Below are positions 28,335 through 37,013 of a DNA stretch of 64,000 bases, piece by piece. This DNA comes from Flavobacterium sp. BFFFF2 (lineage in GTDB: Bacteria; Bacteroidota; Bacteroidia; Flavobacteriales; Flavobacteriaceae). Position 1 is the first letter of the stretch. Every line of letters begins with the position of its first letter. Position numbers and translations under genes: made by a program. The notes beneath the pieces were generated by a model. It did not search any database, had not been told where the DNA came from, and was given only the letters and a program-made list of their open reading frames with translations. The stretch lies in the NCBI GenBank assembly GCA_002256385.1, contig NKJD01000090.1:29326-93325 (forward strand), read 5' to 3'.

Positions 28335-30668
28335 ATGGGAAAGAATAAAAATAGGAATAAGAATATTCCACAAAATAACCAACCACCTAAACAAATTCCT
28401 ACATCACCTGTAAAACCAATGCTTACAGATGAGCAGAAAATTGAGATTGAGTTTAAGCAAGAGGAACTTCAATCTGTAGAACCAGTTGAACAATTAACTC
28501 CTGAATCTGAGTCTAAATTGAAAGAATCTGAAACAAAGGATGACTTGTCAAAATATTGGAACTTTGTAAAAGATATCAATAAACGCCTGGAATCTCTATT
28601 GGTGTCAACTAAGGATGAAAAAGATAAGACAAGTAAGTTAAAAGAAGATTTAGAATCATCAAAAAAGGAAGCCGATGGTATAAAAGCAGATTTGAAGAAG
28701 AAGCTAGAAGACTATAATAAAAAGGACAAAGAGCTTACAGAAAGGGAATTTGCTCTTGACAATGGCGAATACACTGCTGTTATTAGAAGGCTTCTTGATA
28801 CAATTAAAGACACCGAACAAAAGGTGTTTACTGATACTGAAAATTTATTAAAGGAACTGTCTGCGTTTCATAAGAAAAATATTGAGGATTTTTCAGAACA
28901 TATCAGTCTTAATGCTGATTTTGAAAAGCAACAGGCAGAACTTAAAAGAGAAAAGAAAAAGTTTGAAGTTGAAAAACAAATTTTCAAAGATGATTTGCAG
29001 GATGAGTTTGAAACTAAGTATTCTGAGCAATTAACAATAAAAACCGCAGAATTAGAAAGATTACAGCGTAAAGCGAATACAATTGAGCAGGAGAATGCGA
29101 ATTTAAAGCAGCTTTTTGAAGACTTGCAAAATGCCTTTGAATCAACAGAGCCACAAGAAATTTTAATGCAACATTCTTTTCTGACTAAAGAATTGGAAAA
29201 TCTGAAAAAGGAAATAAATGAAAGACCAGAACAATTTGAATTAGATACTAAACAAGCAAAAATTGAGGAGCTTCAGGCAAAAGTAACAGAGTATCAATCA
29301 AAGATAAATGAAGGGGAATTACTTGAACTCAAACGTATTCTAAGCAATATGGATTCTTATGTTATAGAAATTAACGCTTACAAGAATCAAATAGAAAGTG
29401 CAAAAGTTCGGGAAGCTTCATTGAAAAAGACCATTGACGACTTATCAGTAACCATTGATCAACTTAAAGGCGAATCAACTAAAAAGGCTGATGCCTTTGA
29501 ATTTGCTAAGAATTGCGATTCAGATGCCAGAAACCTTGGTTTTAATCATCTTCAAACCAAAAAGGATACTCCTGCTAATTTGGTTGACCTATCCAGTTAT
29601 TTACAACAATGGATGGCATTCAAGTCTGATAAACCCTTTTATTATTCACTTGAAACAATCAGAATATTTCTTGCGGGTTTGCACATGTCTCCAATAAGCA
29701 TTTTGCATGGGATAAGCGGAACAGGAAAAACAAGCCTGCCAAGAGAGTTTGCGAAGGCTTTGGTTTCTGATGGGTATTATGTGGGTGTAGATGATGACAA
29801 CCAAAACAAGGCACCCTACAGGATATGTGCGGTTCAATCAGGCTGGAGAGACAATATGGACTTGATGGGTTATTACAATTCTTTTGAACACAAATACAAA
29901 GAGACCGATTTCTTTAAAGCTCTATACACGGCTAATCAGCCAAAATATGCTGACACCCTATTCCTGATTATTCTGGATGAAATGAATCTTTCAAGACCTG
30001 AGCATTATTTTGCTGATTTCCTGTCACTGTTAGAACAATCTCCATCTGAACGCTATATTGGTCTTACAAATACACCTAATGAAGTTTTACCAGCCCTAAT
30101 TAAAGGAGGTAAACTCAAGATTCCGGAAAATGTAAGATTTATTGGAACTGCGAATCATGATGAAACTACTTTAGAGTTTGCACCTAAAACCTATGACCGC
30201 TCCAATTTGATGGAAATGCCAAAGAATCATCCTGGAAAGGGGAGTCTTAAAGGACCTGAAAAACTTTTTAACATTACTTATAATTGGCTTCAGAATAATT
30301 TTATAGAAGCTGAAAAACACTATTCTAAAGAGTCGGCAGAATTTGTAAAATTTACTTCAGAAATAGAAACCCTTTTGTTGAAAGACCGAGGAATTGGAGT
30401 TGGTAATCGACTCGAAAGTCAAGCTGAAAGATTTATTTCGGTCTTCTTGCATTCAGGAGATAAGAAAAACAATAAACAAGACTTGGCTTCAGCGGCTGAT
30501 CATTTGATTACAAGTAGATTATTTCGATCATTGAAGAATCGTTATGATTTAGATAAGAATAATTTATCAAGTTTTAAAAAAGATTATGTTGAACAGTTTA
30601 AGAAAGTATTCGATTTAGAACCAAAATATGGGATTGAATTATTGGAAATTGAATTAAGCAAGAAGTAA
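28335..30668 (+). CDS. McrB-like AAA+ protein with long coiled coil (CnuB-like)
   Basis: A 777-residue protein in three parts. Residues 1-70 are low-complexity (Lys, Pro, Gln). Residues ~80-400 form a long, highly charged coiled coil rich in Glu and Lys. The C-terminal ~350 residues are an AAA+ domain of the McrB/MoxR clade: Walker A 'GISGTGKTSLPREFA' (~454-468), Walker B 'LIILDEMNLSRPEHYF' including the McrB-type 'MNLSRxE' signature, sensor 1 'FIGTANHDETT', and 'DRGIGVGNRLESQAERFI'. McrB proteins are NTPases, often GTP-specific, that drive McrC nucleases. A coiled coil fused to McrB defines CoCoNuT systems. The stop overlaps the next ATG (TAATG). Confidence 0.87.
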   Translation: MGKNKNRNKNIPQNNQPPKQIPTSPVKPMLTDEQKIEIEFKQEELQSVEPVEQLTPESESKLKESETKDDLSKYWNFVKDINKRLESLLVSTKDEKDKTSKLKEDLESSKKEADGIKADLKKKLEDYNKKDKELTEREFALDNGEYTAVIRRLLDTIKDTEQKVFTDTENLLKELSAFHKKNIEDFSEHISLNADFEKQQAELKREKKKFEVEKQIFKDDLQDEFETKYSEQLTIKTAELERLQRKANTIEQENANLKQLFEDLQNAFESTEPQEILMQHSFLTKELENLKKEINERPEQFELDTKQAKIEELQAKVTEYQSKINEGELLELKRILSNMDSYVIEINAYKNQIESAKVREASLKKTIDDLSVTIDQLKGESTKKADAFEFAKNCDSDARNLGFNHLQTKKDTPANLVDLSSYLQQWMAFKSDKPFYYSLETIRIFLAGLHMSPISILHGISGTGKTSLPREFAKALVSDGYYVGVDDDNQNKAPYRICAVQSGWRDNMDLMGYYNSFEHKYKETDFFKALYTANQPKYADTLFLIILDEMNLSRPEHYFADFLSLLEQSPSERYIGLTNTPNEVLPALIKGGKLKIPENVRFIGTANHDETTLEFAPKTYDRSNLMEMPKNHPGKGSLKGPEKLFNITYNWLQNNFIEAEKHYSKESAEFVKFTSEIETLLLKDRGIGVGNRLESQAERFISVFLHSGDKKNNKQDLASAADHLITSRLFRSLKNRYDLDKNNLSSFKKDYVEQFKKVFDLEPKYGIELLEIELSKK

Positions 30669-32509
30669 TGAGACTATATGACCGATATATAGATAAAATT
30701 GTCTTGGAAAAAGACCTACCAAATCAAATTGATTTTGGACGGTATTGTTTTGTAGCTCAAGAATTTGGTTTTAAGGATATTACCTATTCGAGCTTCCAAA
30801 CAAATAAAGCTATTAGTCAGGAATTGCTTTTGGAAAAAAATAAGAGCCTGCAGGAAATATTCATTGATATTTCAATTGATATAGACAAAGCGGGAATTGA
30901 CAATTTTAATGTTATACCATTAATTCGAAGAATCAAAAATAAGTTAGGATTAAATGAGTTTGAAAAATTACTTTATGAAAAGGTTTTTCATCTCGAAGAG
31001 ATATTTAGATTGCCGCATTATTTGCTAGAAAGGGAAATAGAAAAAGTGAATGTTTCAAGGGCAAAGCGGATACCTACAAAAAGTTATCAATACCTAGCTT
31101 CACATACAGAAGATTGGATACATAAAAGCATTGTAAGCTTTAAACCAAGCAGAATTCTTAATGAAGAATTGGAGCTAAATTTCGATATTTATGAAAATCA
31201 ACTCTCCGTTGCATTTATTGAAAGATGTTTGGTTTATCTCAATTCTCGATTGAAAGGGATACAGGATATTAAGGATTTTCACCAAATGTATCAAATTTTA
31301 TTAAATAAGGATTTTTCTAAAGGGTGGTATTCAAAGTTGAATAGAAACTTTAAGTTAATGGGGTATGCTTACGACGATGAAAACTACAAAGCTGAGGATG
31401 GAATTAACGACCAGCATATTTTAACAGAAACGGAGGATACTTTGAATCAAATCAATAAAAGGCTGTTGCTACTCCGTAAAAGTGACCTTTTCGATTTGGT
31501 AAATAAACGAGCCACACAATCTATTTCGCTTCGCAATACGAATGTATTGGTAAATCACAAACATTACAGATATATAAAATCTTTATGGATTGAGCTTTTG
31601 AAAGTGAAGCCAGAACAAAGTGATTCAGAAAAAATCAAATTTGAACAAGATGTTTTTAAAGGACTTAGAGCTTATGGTAAAAGTCTATTTACATATATCT
31701 TAAAAAACAATTTGGAATTCGAACTAAATGGAAATTATAAAAAACTAAGTGGACAACATTTGCATTTAAGTCAAGTTAATTTCATTGAAACAGACAAAGG
31801 AACTTTTCTACTTTCGATTGGAAATTACCAAATCAAAATTGTCATTATTGGGAATGAGCCTAATCCTGAGGATAACCTTTTTTCATCACTAAAAAGCAAG
31901 AATACTTACCTATTGTATTTTGCTGAGCAAATAAAAATAAGTAATTCAAGACTAATTCAAATAAATCCATTAGATCCTGATAGTATTGAACGATTGGGTA
32001 CTTTGGTTAGAAAATTTCTTTTGATGGCATATATAGATAGTATTTTCCATGAGTATGAATTTAAACACCTTTTAAAATATTATATAAAATATATACCAAC
32101 TCAATTCATAGAGTTTAAAAACTATAGTTACATCTTTCATTCATTCCCCAAAACTAAAATATCATTTGAAGAAGTAAAAAAAGGGATTGAAAACGACTCA
32201 ATATTTAAATCCAAAAGCAGACCTGACCAAGATAACATCTTAAAAGCAATTTTTGATTTACTTGAGGACATTGAATTGAATGCGATTCGACTAAAGGATG
32301 AATATTTGTGCTGTTTTAATTGTGGTGAGAAACTTCACTCTTTCCATATTAAAAAACTAAATTATCTCAAATGTCCATCCTGCCAGTGTTTGATTGATAG
32401 TTCAAATATTGAAAAAATAGTTCTGAAAATTGAGGATTCAAAATTTGATACTTTAAACGATGATGAATTTGGAATGGATGGTCTAATTTTCAACAAGGCG
32501 GAATTATGA
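30668..32509 (+). CDS. DUF2357/McrC-like protein with C-terminal zinc finger (CnuC-like)
   Basis: A 613-residue partner of the McrB-like protein. The middle, for example 'LELNFDIYENQLSVAFIERC', resembles DUF2357, the N-terminal domain of McrC homologues. No clear PD-(D/E)XK nuclease core was found, so either the nuclease is very divergent or it is lost. The C-terminus carries a zinc ribbon 'CCFNCGEKLHSF...CPSCQCLI' (~548-575), and the protein ends with an acidic tail. It overlaps both neighbours by 1-4 nt. McrC-like proteins bind the McrB hexamer and cut the target. Position after a coiled-coil McrB strongly supports the CnuC role; nuclease activity is not shown by the sequence. Confidence 0.68.
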   Translation: MRLYDRYIDKIVLEKDLPNQIDFGRYCFVAQEFGFKDITYSSFQTNKAISQELLLEKNKSLQEIFIDISIDIDKAGIDNFNVIPLIRRIKNKLGLNEFEKLLYEKVFHLEEIFRLPHYLLEREIEKVNVSRAKRIPTKSYQYLASHTEDWIHKSIVSFKPSRILNEELELNFDIYENQLSVAFIERCLVYLNSRLKGIQDIKDFHQMYQILLNKDFSKGWYSKLNRNFKLMGYAYDDENYKAEDGINDQHILTETEDTLNQINKRLLLLRKSDLFDLVNKRATQSISLRNTNVLVNHKHYRYIKSLWIELLKVKPEQSDSEKIKFEQDVFKGLRAYGKSLFTYILKNNLEFELNGNYKKLSGQHLHLSQVNFIETDKGTFLLSIGNYQIKIVIIGNEPNPEDNLFSSLKSKNTYLLYFAEQIKISNSRLIQINPLDPDSIERLGTLVRKFLLMAYIDSIFHEYEFKHLLKYYIKYIPTQFIEFKNYSYIFHSFPKTKISFEEVKKGIENDSIFKSKSRPDQDNILKAIFDLLEDIELNAIRLKDEYLCCFNCGEKLHSFHIKKLNYLKCPSCQCLIDSSNIEKIVLKIEDSKFDTLNDDEFGMDGLIFNKAEL

Positions 32510-33522
32510 GTATCAATAAAAACGCATATCTAAGGTACCAGGTACTTGACAAATGCTTTTGCAACAAGTACAAGATTTATTTTATCGAGGATTTACTGAA
32601 TGAAGTGAATAAGTCATTAGAGGACTTCAATGGTTCCGGTTCTAAAATAGAAAAAAGGCAACTTTTTGATGACATTAAATTCATGGAAAGTGAAGCAGGT
32701 TGGTCAATTCCATTAGAAAGAATCAAAGAGGGGAAAAGGGTAAAATATCGTTATAGTGAAGATAACTTTAGCATAAAAAATCAAAAGATAAGCGATGAAG
32801 AATTAGATGCTATTAATGCTGCATTGATGGTTTTTATGCGTTTTAAAGGGCTTCCTCAGTTTGAATGGATAAACGAGTTAGTGCCTAAGCTACAGTCGGT
32901 ATTTCAACAAGATGAAACAATTGAAGTGATAAGCTTTGACCAAAATGAATTTCTCGTAGGATTGGAACATTTACCAATGCTTTATAAAAGCATTATTAAA
33001 GAAACGGTTCTTGCAATTGAATACCAGTCATTCAAAGACAGAAATTCTAAATTGTTAAAAGTTCATCCCTATTATTTGAAACAATTCAATAAAAGATGGT
33101 TTCTATTTGGACTTAATAATACTGACAAACTACTCTATAATTTGCCGTTAGATAGAATAAAAAGTATTAAACCTGATCACATGAAATTTATGAAAAATTC
33201 TGTAATAAATTTCAAAGAATATTTTGAGGATATTGTCGGAGTTAGTTTTCAGGCAAATAGTAAACCGATTAAAATTAGAATTCATCTTGATAACGAAATT
33301 GCTCCATACGTATTAACCAAACCGTTGCACGGTTCGCAAAAAAAGATTGAGTCAAATGACGAAGGTTTTGTTATCCAATTAGAAGTTATTCCTAACCACG
33401 AATTGAAACAACTCCTTTTATCATTTGGGGATGGTCTTGAGGTTGTTTCACCTGAATCATACAGAGATGAAATTAGTAGGACTATAAAAAAAATGAAAAT
33501 GAAATATGACAATGTTTGTTAA
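32506..33522 (+). CDS. HTH-WYL regulator at end of CoCoNuT-like operon
   Basis: A 338-residue WYL protein. The N-terminal ~100 residues are a DNA-binding region ('QLFDDIKFMESEAGW' helix-turn-helix part). The WYL domain begins near residue 160: 'ETVLAIEYQSFKDRNSKLL', 'VHPYYLKQFNKRWFLFGLNN' and 'YNLPLDRIKSIKP'. A WCX-like C-terminus follows. The start overlaps the preceding stop by 4 nt, so it is translated with the operon and may sense a signal or regulate it. WYL proteins are common partners in defence loci. It is followed by a short hairpin region and a convergent gene, so the operon ends here. Confidence 0.85.
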   Translation: MSINKNAYLRYQVLDKCFCNKYKIYFIEDLLNEVNKSLEDFNGSGSKIEKRQLFDDIKFMESEAGWSIPLERIKEGKRVKYRYSEDNFSIKNQKISDEELDAINAALMVFMRFKGLPQFEWINELVPKLQSVFQQDETIEVISFDQNEFLVGLEHLPMLYKSIIKETVLAIEYQSFKDRNSKLLKVHPYYLKQFNKRWFLFGLNNTDKLLYNLPLDRIKSIKPDHMKFMKNSVINFKEYFEDIVGVSFQANSKPIKIRIHLDNEIAPYVLTKPLHGSQKKIESNDEGFVIQLEVIPNHELKQLLLSFGDGLEVVSPESYRDEISRTIKKMKMKYDNVC

Positions 33523-33549
33523 TTTCAATATGTTTTTTGAAAATTTCAA

Positions 33550-33566
33550 CGCCTAATAAATAGGCG
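33550..33566. terminator. Possible bidirectional terminator hairpin
   Basis: CGCCTA and TAGGCG form a perfect 6-bp stem with a 5-base loop, in the 80-bp gap between the convergent stops at 33522 and 33603. The flanks are AT-rich and include TTTTTT at 33534-33539, but no T-run directly follows the stem on either strand. Confidence 0.35.
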
Positions 33567-33602
33567 AAAGAATTAATTTGCGCATTTTTAATTTACTTTT
33601 GA

Positions 33603-34136
33603 TTAGTTATATTTTAAGGTATCTGTGTTAGCAATAATACCATCCTCAACTTTATATTGAACTTGATTAATGGTAAACTCTAATTTATGAATTGATTTAT
33701 CAATTAATTTAAATGCAATTTTTTCTAATTGATCAATTGGGATACTTTTACTTTCAATTTCAAATTCAATTGTAAAGTGTTCTGTAAAATACTCATGGTT
33801 TAGGCATTCATTCCATGATGTTATTGGTCCTTGGCATGGCAGATCGTCTGAAAAAATAAAGTAGTTGCCACCAATTTCTCTTAAAGATAATCCCCCAGAA
33901 TTATTCGGAATGTCGGACTTCCAAGAAATATTTAGGACTGGAATTGATTGCTTATGTAAAATAATAAATATCTGCTCAAGTATGTTTTCGGATAGCTTTA
34001 TTGATTCTTTAGTTAAAGCGGTGTTCCATTCGTTTACCTTTCCATTTACTTCCTCTGGAAAGGGGATTTTGTTTTTATTAATTTGAATAAAATTAAGCAA
34101 GTTTTGCTCGTTTATTTCATTAGTTTCTATATACAT
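33603..34136 (-). CDS. Hypothetical protein, 177 aa
   Basis: No family is recognised. The protein has a helical N-terminus ('LNFIQINKNKIPFPEEVNGK') and a beta-rich centre ('SWKSDIPNNSGGLSLREIGG'), with Ser/Ile-rich strands after it. No signal peptide, Cys cluster or membrane segment is present. It is the last gene of the long minus-strand series and converges with the WYL gene. A 25-bp gap separates it from the next upstream gene (34162-34830), suggesting one transcript. Whether it belongs to the virus-like element or to another module is not clear. Confidence 0.55.
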   Translation of the reverse strand: MYIETNEINEQNLLNFIQINKNKIPFPEEVNGKVNEWNTALTKESIKLSENILEQIFIILHKQSIPVLNISWKSDIPNNSGGLSLREIGGNYFIFSDDLPCQGPITSWNECLNHEYFTEHFTIEFEIESKSIPIDQLEKIAFKLIDKSIHKLEFTINQVQYKVEDGIIANTDTLKYN

Positions 34137-34161
34137 ATTGGTAAGGTTTAATAGTTGTGAT

Positions 34162-34830
34162 TTATTTTGAAATTAGCACTAGTTTATTGTCTACAAGCTT
34201 GCATTTGTTAGAGCTTGATAATTTAAGTCCACCATCATTACTTAATACTTGGGAAATGTCCCATTTTCTCGAATGTAATTCTGCCTTTAAATTCATTAGA
34301 AACACACCTCTGCTTGATGACCATCCAGAATTACCGCATTCTTTATTATAGCGTTCAACCAATTCTTGATTACTTAATTCATTTAGCTCTTTATATCTTA
34401 TTTGAGGTTTGGGAATGATTATGTTCTTAAGGTGAGCAAAATCTATTTTGTTTTGTTGGCTAATAATTAAAAAATATTTGCCTTGATTAAGTAGTTGAAA
34501 TGGAGCATTTGCTTTTTCTCCCACAATGCTAACACCAATGAAATTAAGGTTTTCATCAAACCCTAAAACAAATAAATTAGATAGGTTTGTAAGGTCAATT
34601 AATGTTTGAAGATGCGAGTGGTTTATTGATAATAATAAACTATGATTAACGGCTAAATCCTTAACAGATACATAAGGTTCGAGTACCCTTGACCCTAAAA
34701 TTGGAATAGAGGTTTTCTTGGATTTACCAGTTTTGGATTCAAAAATTAGATAAACTAAATTTTGGTTTTCATTGATGCTGTTTGACTTCTTCTTAGAAGT
34801 AGCAATTGGTTTTGATGTTGTTTTTTTCAT
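34162..34830 (-). CDS. Hypothetical protein with basic N-terminus, 222 aa
   Basis: No family is recognised with confidence. The first 18 residues are Lys/Ser/Thr-rich and likely disordered or nucleic-acid binding. A beta-rich centre ('NLSNLFVLGFDENLNFIGVS') then 'GKYFLIISQQNKIDF' recalls small beta-barrel domains. The C-terminus 'ECGNSGWSSSRGVFLMNLKA' is unusual and could serve as a search probe. It precedes the 177-residue gene by 25 bp. Upstream lies a ~220-bp gap with one 26-codon frame of doubtful status (34842-34922, minus strand, beginning 'MRAEKVKKSERISQ'). Membership in the virus-like element is possible because direction is the same. Confidence 0.55.
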   Translation of the reverse strand: MKKTTSKPIATSKKKSNSINENQNLVYLIFESKTGKSKKTSIPILGSRVLEPYVSVKDLAVNHSLLLSINHSHLQTLIDLTNLSNLFVLGFDENLNFIGVSIVGEKANAPFQLLNQGKYFLIISQQNKIDFAHLKNIIIPKPQIRYKELNELSNQELVERYNKECGNSGWSSSRGVFLMNLKAELHSRKWDISQVLSNDGGLKLSSSNKCKLVDNKLVLISK

Positions 34831-34841
34831 GTTGCAAAAGA

Positions 34842-34922
34842 TTAATTTTTCTTTGCAGCAAGAATGGCAATTAAAACTGATTGAGAGATTCGTTCAGATT
34901 TTTTGACCTTTTCGGCCCGCAT
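34842..34922 (-). CDS. Doubtful micro-ORF, 26 aa
   Basis: A 26-codon frame, Lys- and Ala-rich, ending 'LIAILAAKKN'. The same frame is open for a further ~23 codons upstream without an ATG ('SKRVTNRVKIHGGKA'), and that part looks as protein-like as the rest. It may therefore be a small basic protein with a non-standard start or the remnant of a longer gene. It ends 11 bases upstream of the 222-residue gene. Confidence 0.25.
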   Translation of the reverse strand: MRAEKVKKSERISQSVLIAILAAKKN

Positions 34923-35052
34923 TGCCTTACCACCGTGGATCTTTACTCGGTTGGTAACTCTTTTTGAGTTTCTTAATGCACTACAAAAGTAAATGTTAAA
35001 TTAACTATTGCAAATTTTTTTTATTGAAAATTGAAAATATTGGATTTTGAAA

Positions 35053-35337
35053 TTAGTATTTCTTTTTCCAATAGGCCTTTTTTCTATAAGAATATTTATA
35101 ACCAGGTAATTTAACAGAACTCCAATAATTTAATGGCGTTTCCCACTGCACTCCTTGGGGATTTGCTTTTGGTGCTTTGGTTTTCTTTTCTACCCATTTT
35201 TCATCATTAGTTTTGGAAAGCAAATCCAATATTCTCCTTTGAAATTTCTTTCTAAAAAAAATCCTATCTATAAAACTTATTTCTAATAAATCTATTAATA
35301 GCTCCTTAACATTATTGTTGTTTTCGTTCATTGGCAT
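35053..35337 (-). CDS. Small basic hypothetical protein, 94 aa
   Basis: A 94-residue protein, strongly basic with many aromatic residues ('QRRILDLLSKTNDEKW', then a C-terminal tail 'YSYRKKAYWKKKY'). No family is recognised. A second ATG two codons in is equally usable. The basic aromatic tail would suit nucleic-acid binding or a virion-associated role, but no evidence goes beyond composition. It lies 58 bp downstream of the RecA-like ATPase gene in the same direction, so it may be the last gene of the virus-like module. Confidence 0.5.
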   Translation of the reverse strand: MPMNENNNNVKELLIDLLEISFIDRIFFRKKFQRRILDLLSKTNDEKWVEKKTKAPKANPQGVQWETPLNYWSSVKLPGYKYSYRKKAYWKKKY

Positions 35338-35395
35338 GAAGGCAAAAGTGCTATTTTTTAGTTAACATTCAAAGTTGTAGATTAATAAATCCCCC

Positions 35396-37009
35396 TCACA
35401 TCTCTAACCTTCCACCAGCACTAAACCTACCAGTAGAACTGGCCACTCCTTTATCCACCTGAATAATCACATCTACTTCGTGGGCATGTGAGTTTACACC
35501 TTTGAACTTTCCTTCTTTGGTGGTATGGTAGATAAAGATAAATGATACTTCAGGGAAGGATTTATGCAGGCGGTCAATTTCGGTAATGTCCATACCAGCT
35601 TTGGAAACGGAATCAATGAACACAAATTGGTAATCTCCTAAGTTTTCTGGAACTCGGTCGGTTAAAAACAAATTGGGATGGTCGGCTTTGAGTCGCTCTA
35701 TTTTTTCTTTGAGGGTATAGCCAAAACCTTCTTCTATGGCGCAAAAGAGTACCTTGCCATGATGAGCTGCCAGGTAATTGGCAAAGTCTAGGCAAAGGGT
35801 TGATTTGCCACTTTTTGGAAGTCCATATACCATGGCCGTAAACCCCACGCTGGGATCACCTATGAGCTGGCGATATTTCCCCTGAAGCCCAATGGTCTCA
35901 AATTCCATTTTAAGCAGGTCTTCGGAATTTACCACAATTCCCGTTTCATCTTCGAGACCGTTTAAACTTTTTTTTTGCGCAAATAAATTCTCACCCACTA
36001 TTCCCATAAGGCCATTGAGCTGAGCTTTGCTGATTGAAAGGATTTTGGTCTCTCCCTCGATATAGGATTTGAGGGTAACAAAGGCCTCGTTAAGTTTATC
36101 GGCATATTTGTCCTGGCGTGTAATTTTGCCTTGGTCTACTGATTTACGAATACGCGCAAAAAGCTTTTCGGCTTTGTCTTTAATATCCGACTTACCATTA
36201 AGAGCTACAAAGGCTTTCAGCATAGCGATTGATAGCATCCCTTCTTGCGAATTAGCTATCTCTAAATAGCGTTTCAGGTTTTTGGAATCAATTTTAATTT
36301 CCGCCATATCGCCCATTTTTTCATAGCAGGTAATAAGTTGCTTTTGCATGAGCTCAATTTCTTTTGCATAGGCCGAATCTTTGCCAATTCGTTTTTCTAA
36401 GATGGCCTTTTGCAAGCTGTGAATAAGGGTTAACACTTGTGCTTGTGATTTAACCTTTCCATGCATGGCTGCATAGCGCTTGATAAACGTCACATCCGAA
36501 TCTATATGTTCAACCTGCTCGGCTTCCAAAGAATCTACCTCTTCCTCAATTGATTTAATGCTGACCAGCATCATTTGGTTTTGGTCGATAAATGCTTTGG
36601 CTTCTGTTACGCTATCAAACTTTTCATTGGCAAAAATTTGGTCTGAGGCTAAATCCCACACAACAAACTTTTTTGAACCGGGTGAGGCTTTGCGAATTTC
36701 CACCCTTAGCCCTTTATAGCTTGGCGCTTTTGCGGGAGCTGGAGTAGATTTAGAAGCAGGCTTAGACTTAGCAGCACTGGTTTTCCCAGCAGGTTTGGCT
36801 TCGGACTTAACAGGATTTGCCGCCAAATATCCATTGAGCTTTTCTAAATAGGCGTCTATTACGCGTTTAATATTCTCGTTGGAGTTGTACATCGCAAAAT
36901 TGTTTTGCGATGCTCCAAGCGTTAAATTATGGCCTTTAGCAAGTGCTTCTGGCATGGTGGTCCAATTAATAGAAGCCACTTGAGTTTGGTAGTTTTTTAT
37001 GGTAATCAT
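35396..37009 (-). CDS. RecA-like P-loop ATPase of the virus-like module
   Basis: A 537-residue protein. The N-terminus is followed by an Ala/Lys/Pro/Ser-rich linker (~60-90) and a small domain. The C-terminal ~150 residues form a RecA/RadA-like ATPase: Walker A 'VYGLPKSGKSTLCLDFANYL' (~398), 'LFCAIEEGFGYTLKEKI' and Walker B 'FVFIDSVSKAG' (~466), then 'FIFIYHTTKEGKFKG'. Related ATPases act in replication initiation or recombination. Viral genome packaging is another possibility, since no other packaging ATPase is seen nearby, but the fold looks RadA-like rather than FtsK/HerA-like. It begins 4 bp after the SNF2 helicase gene stop and is probably in the same transcript. Confidence 0.75.
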   Translation of the reverse strand: MITIKNYQTQVASINWTTMPEALAKGHNLTLGASQNNFAMYNSNENIKRVIDAYLEKLNGYLAANPVKSEAKPAGKTSAAKSKPASKSTPAPAKAPSYKGLRVEIRKASPGSKKFVVWDLASDQIFANEKFDSVTEAKAFIDQNQMMLVSIKSIEEEVDSLEAEQVEHIDSDVTFIKRYAAMHGKVKSQAQVLTLIHSLQKAILEKRIGKDSAYAKEIELMQKQLITCYEKMGDMAEIKIDSKNLKRYLEIANSQEGMLSIAMLKAFVALNGKSDIKDKAEKLFARIRKSVDQGKITRQDKYADKLNEAFVTLKSYIEGETKILSISKAQLNGLMGIVGENLFAQKKSLNGLEDETGIVVNSEDLLKMEFETIGLQGKYRQLIGDPSVGFTAMVYGLPKSGKSTLCLDFANYLAAHHGKVLFCAIEEGFGYTLKEKIERLKADHPNLFLTDRVPENLGDYQFVFIDSVSKAGMDITEIDRLHKSFPEVSFIFIYHTTKEGKFKGVNSHAHEVDVIIQVDKGVASSTGRFSAGGRLEM

Positions 37010-37013
37010 GTCT

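Noticed and set aside
34162..34830. DUF192-like domain in the 222-aa protein
   Set aside because: A few strand patterns are similar but the key family motifs are missing, so I left it unassigned.
35396..37009. FtsK/HerA-type genome-packaging ATPase
   Set aside because: The Walker A and following strands look RecA/RadA-like; typical HerA/FtsK motifs are not visible. Packaging is mentioned only as a possibility.
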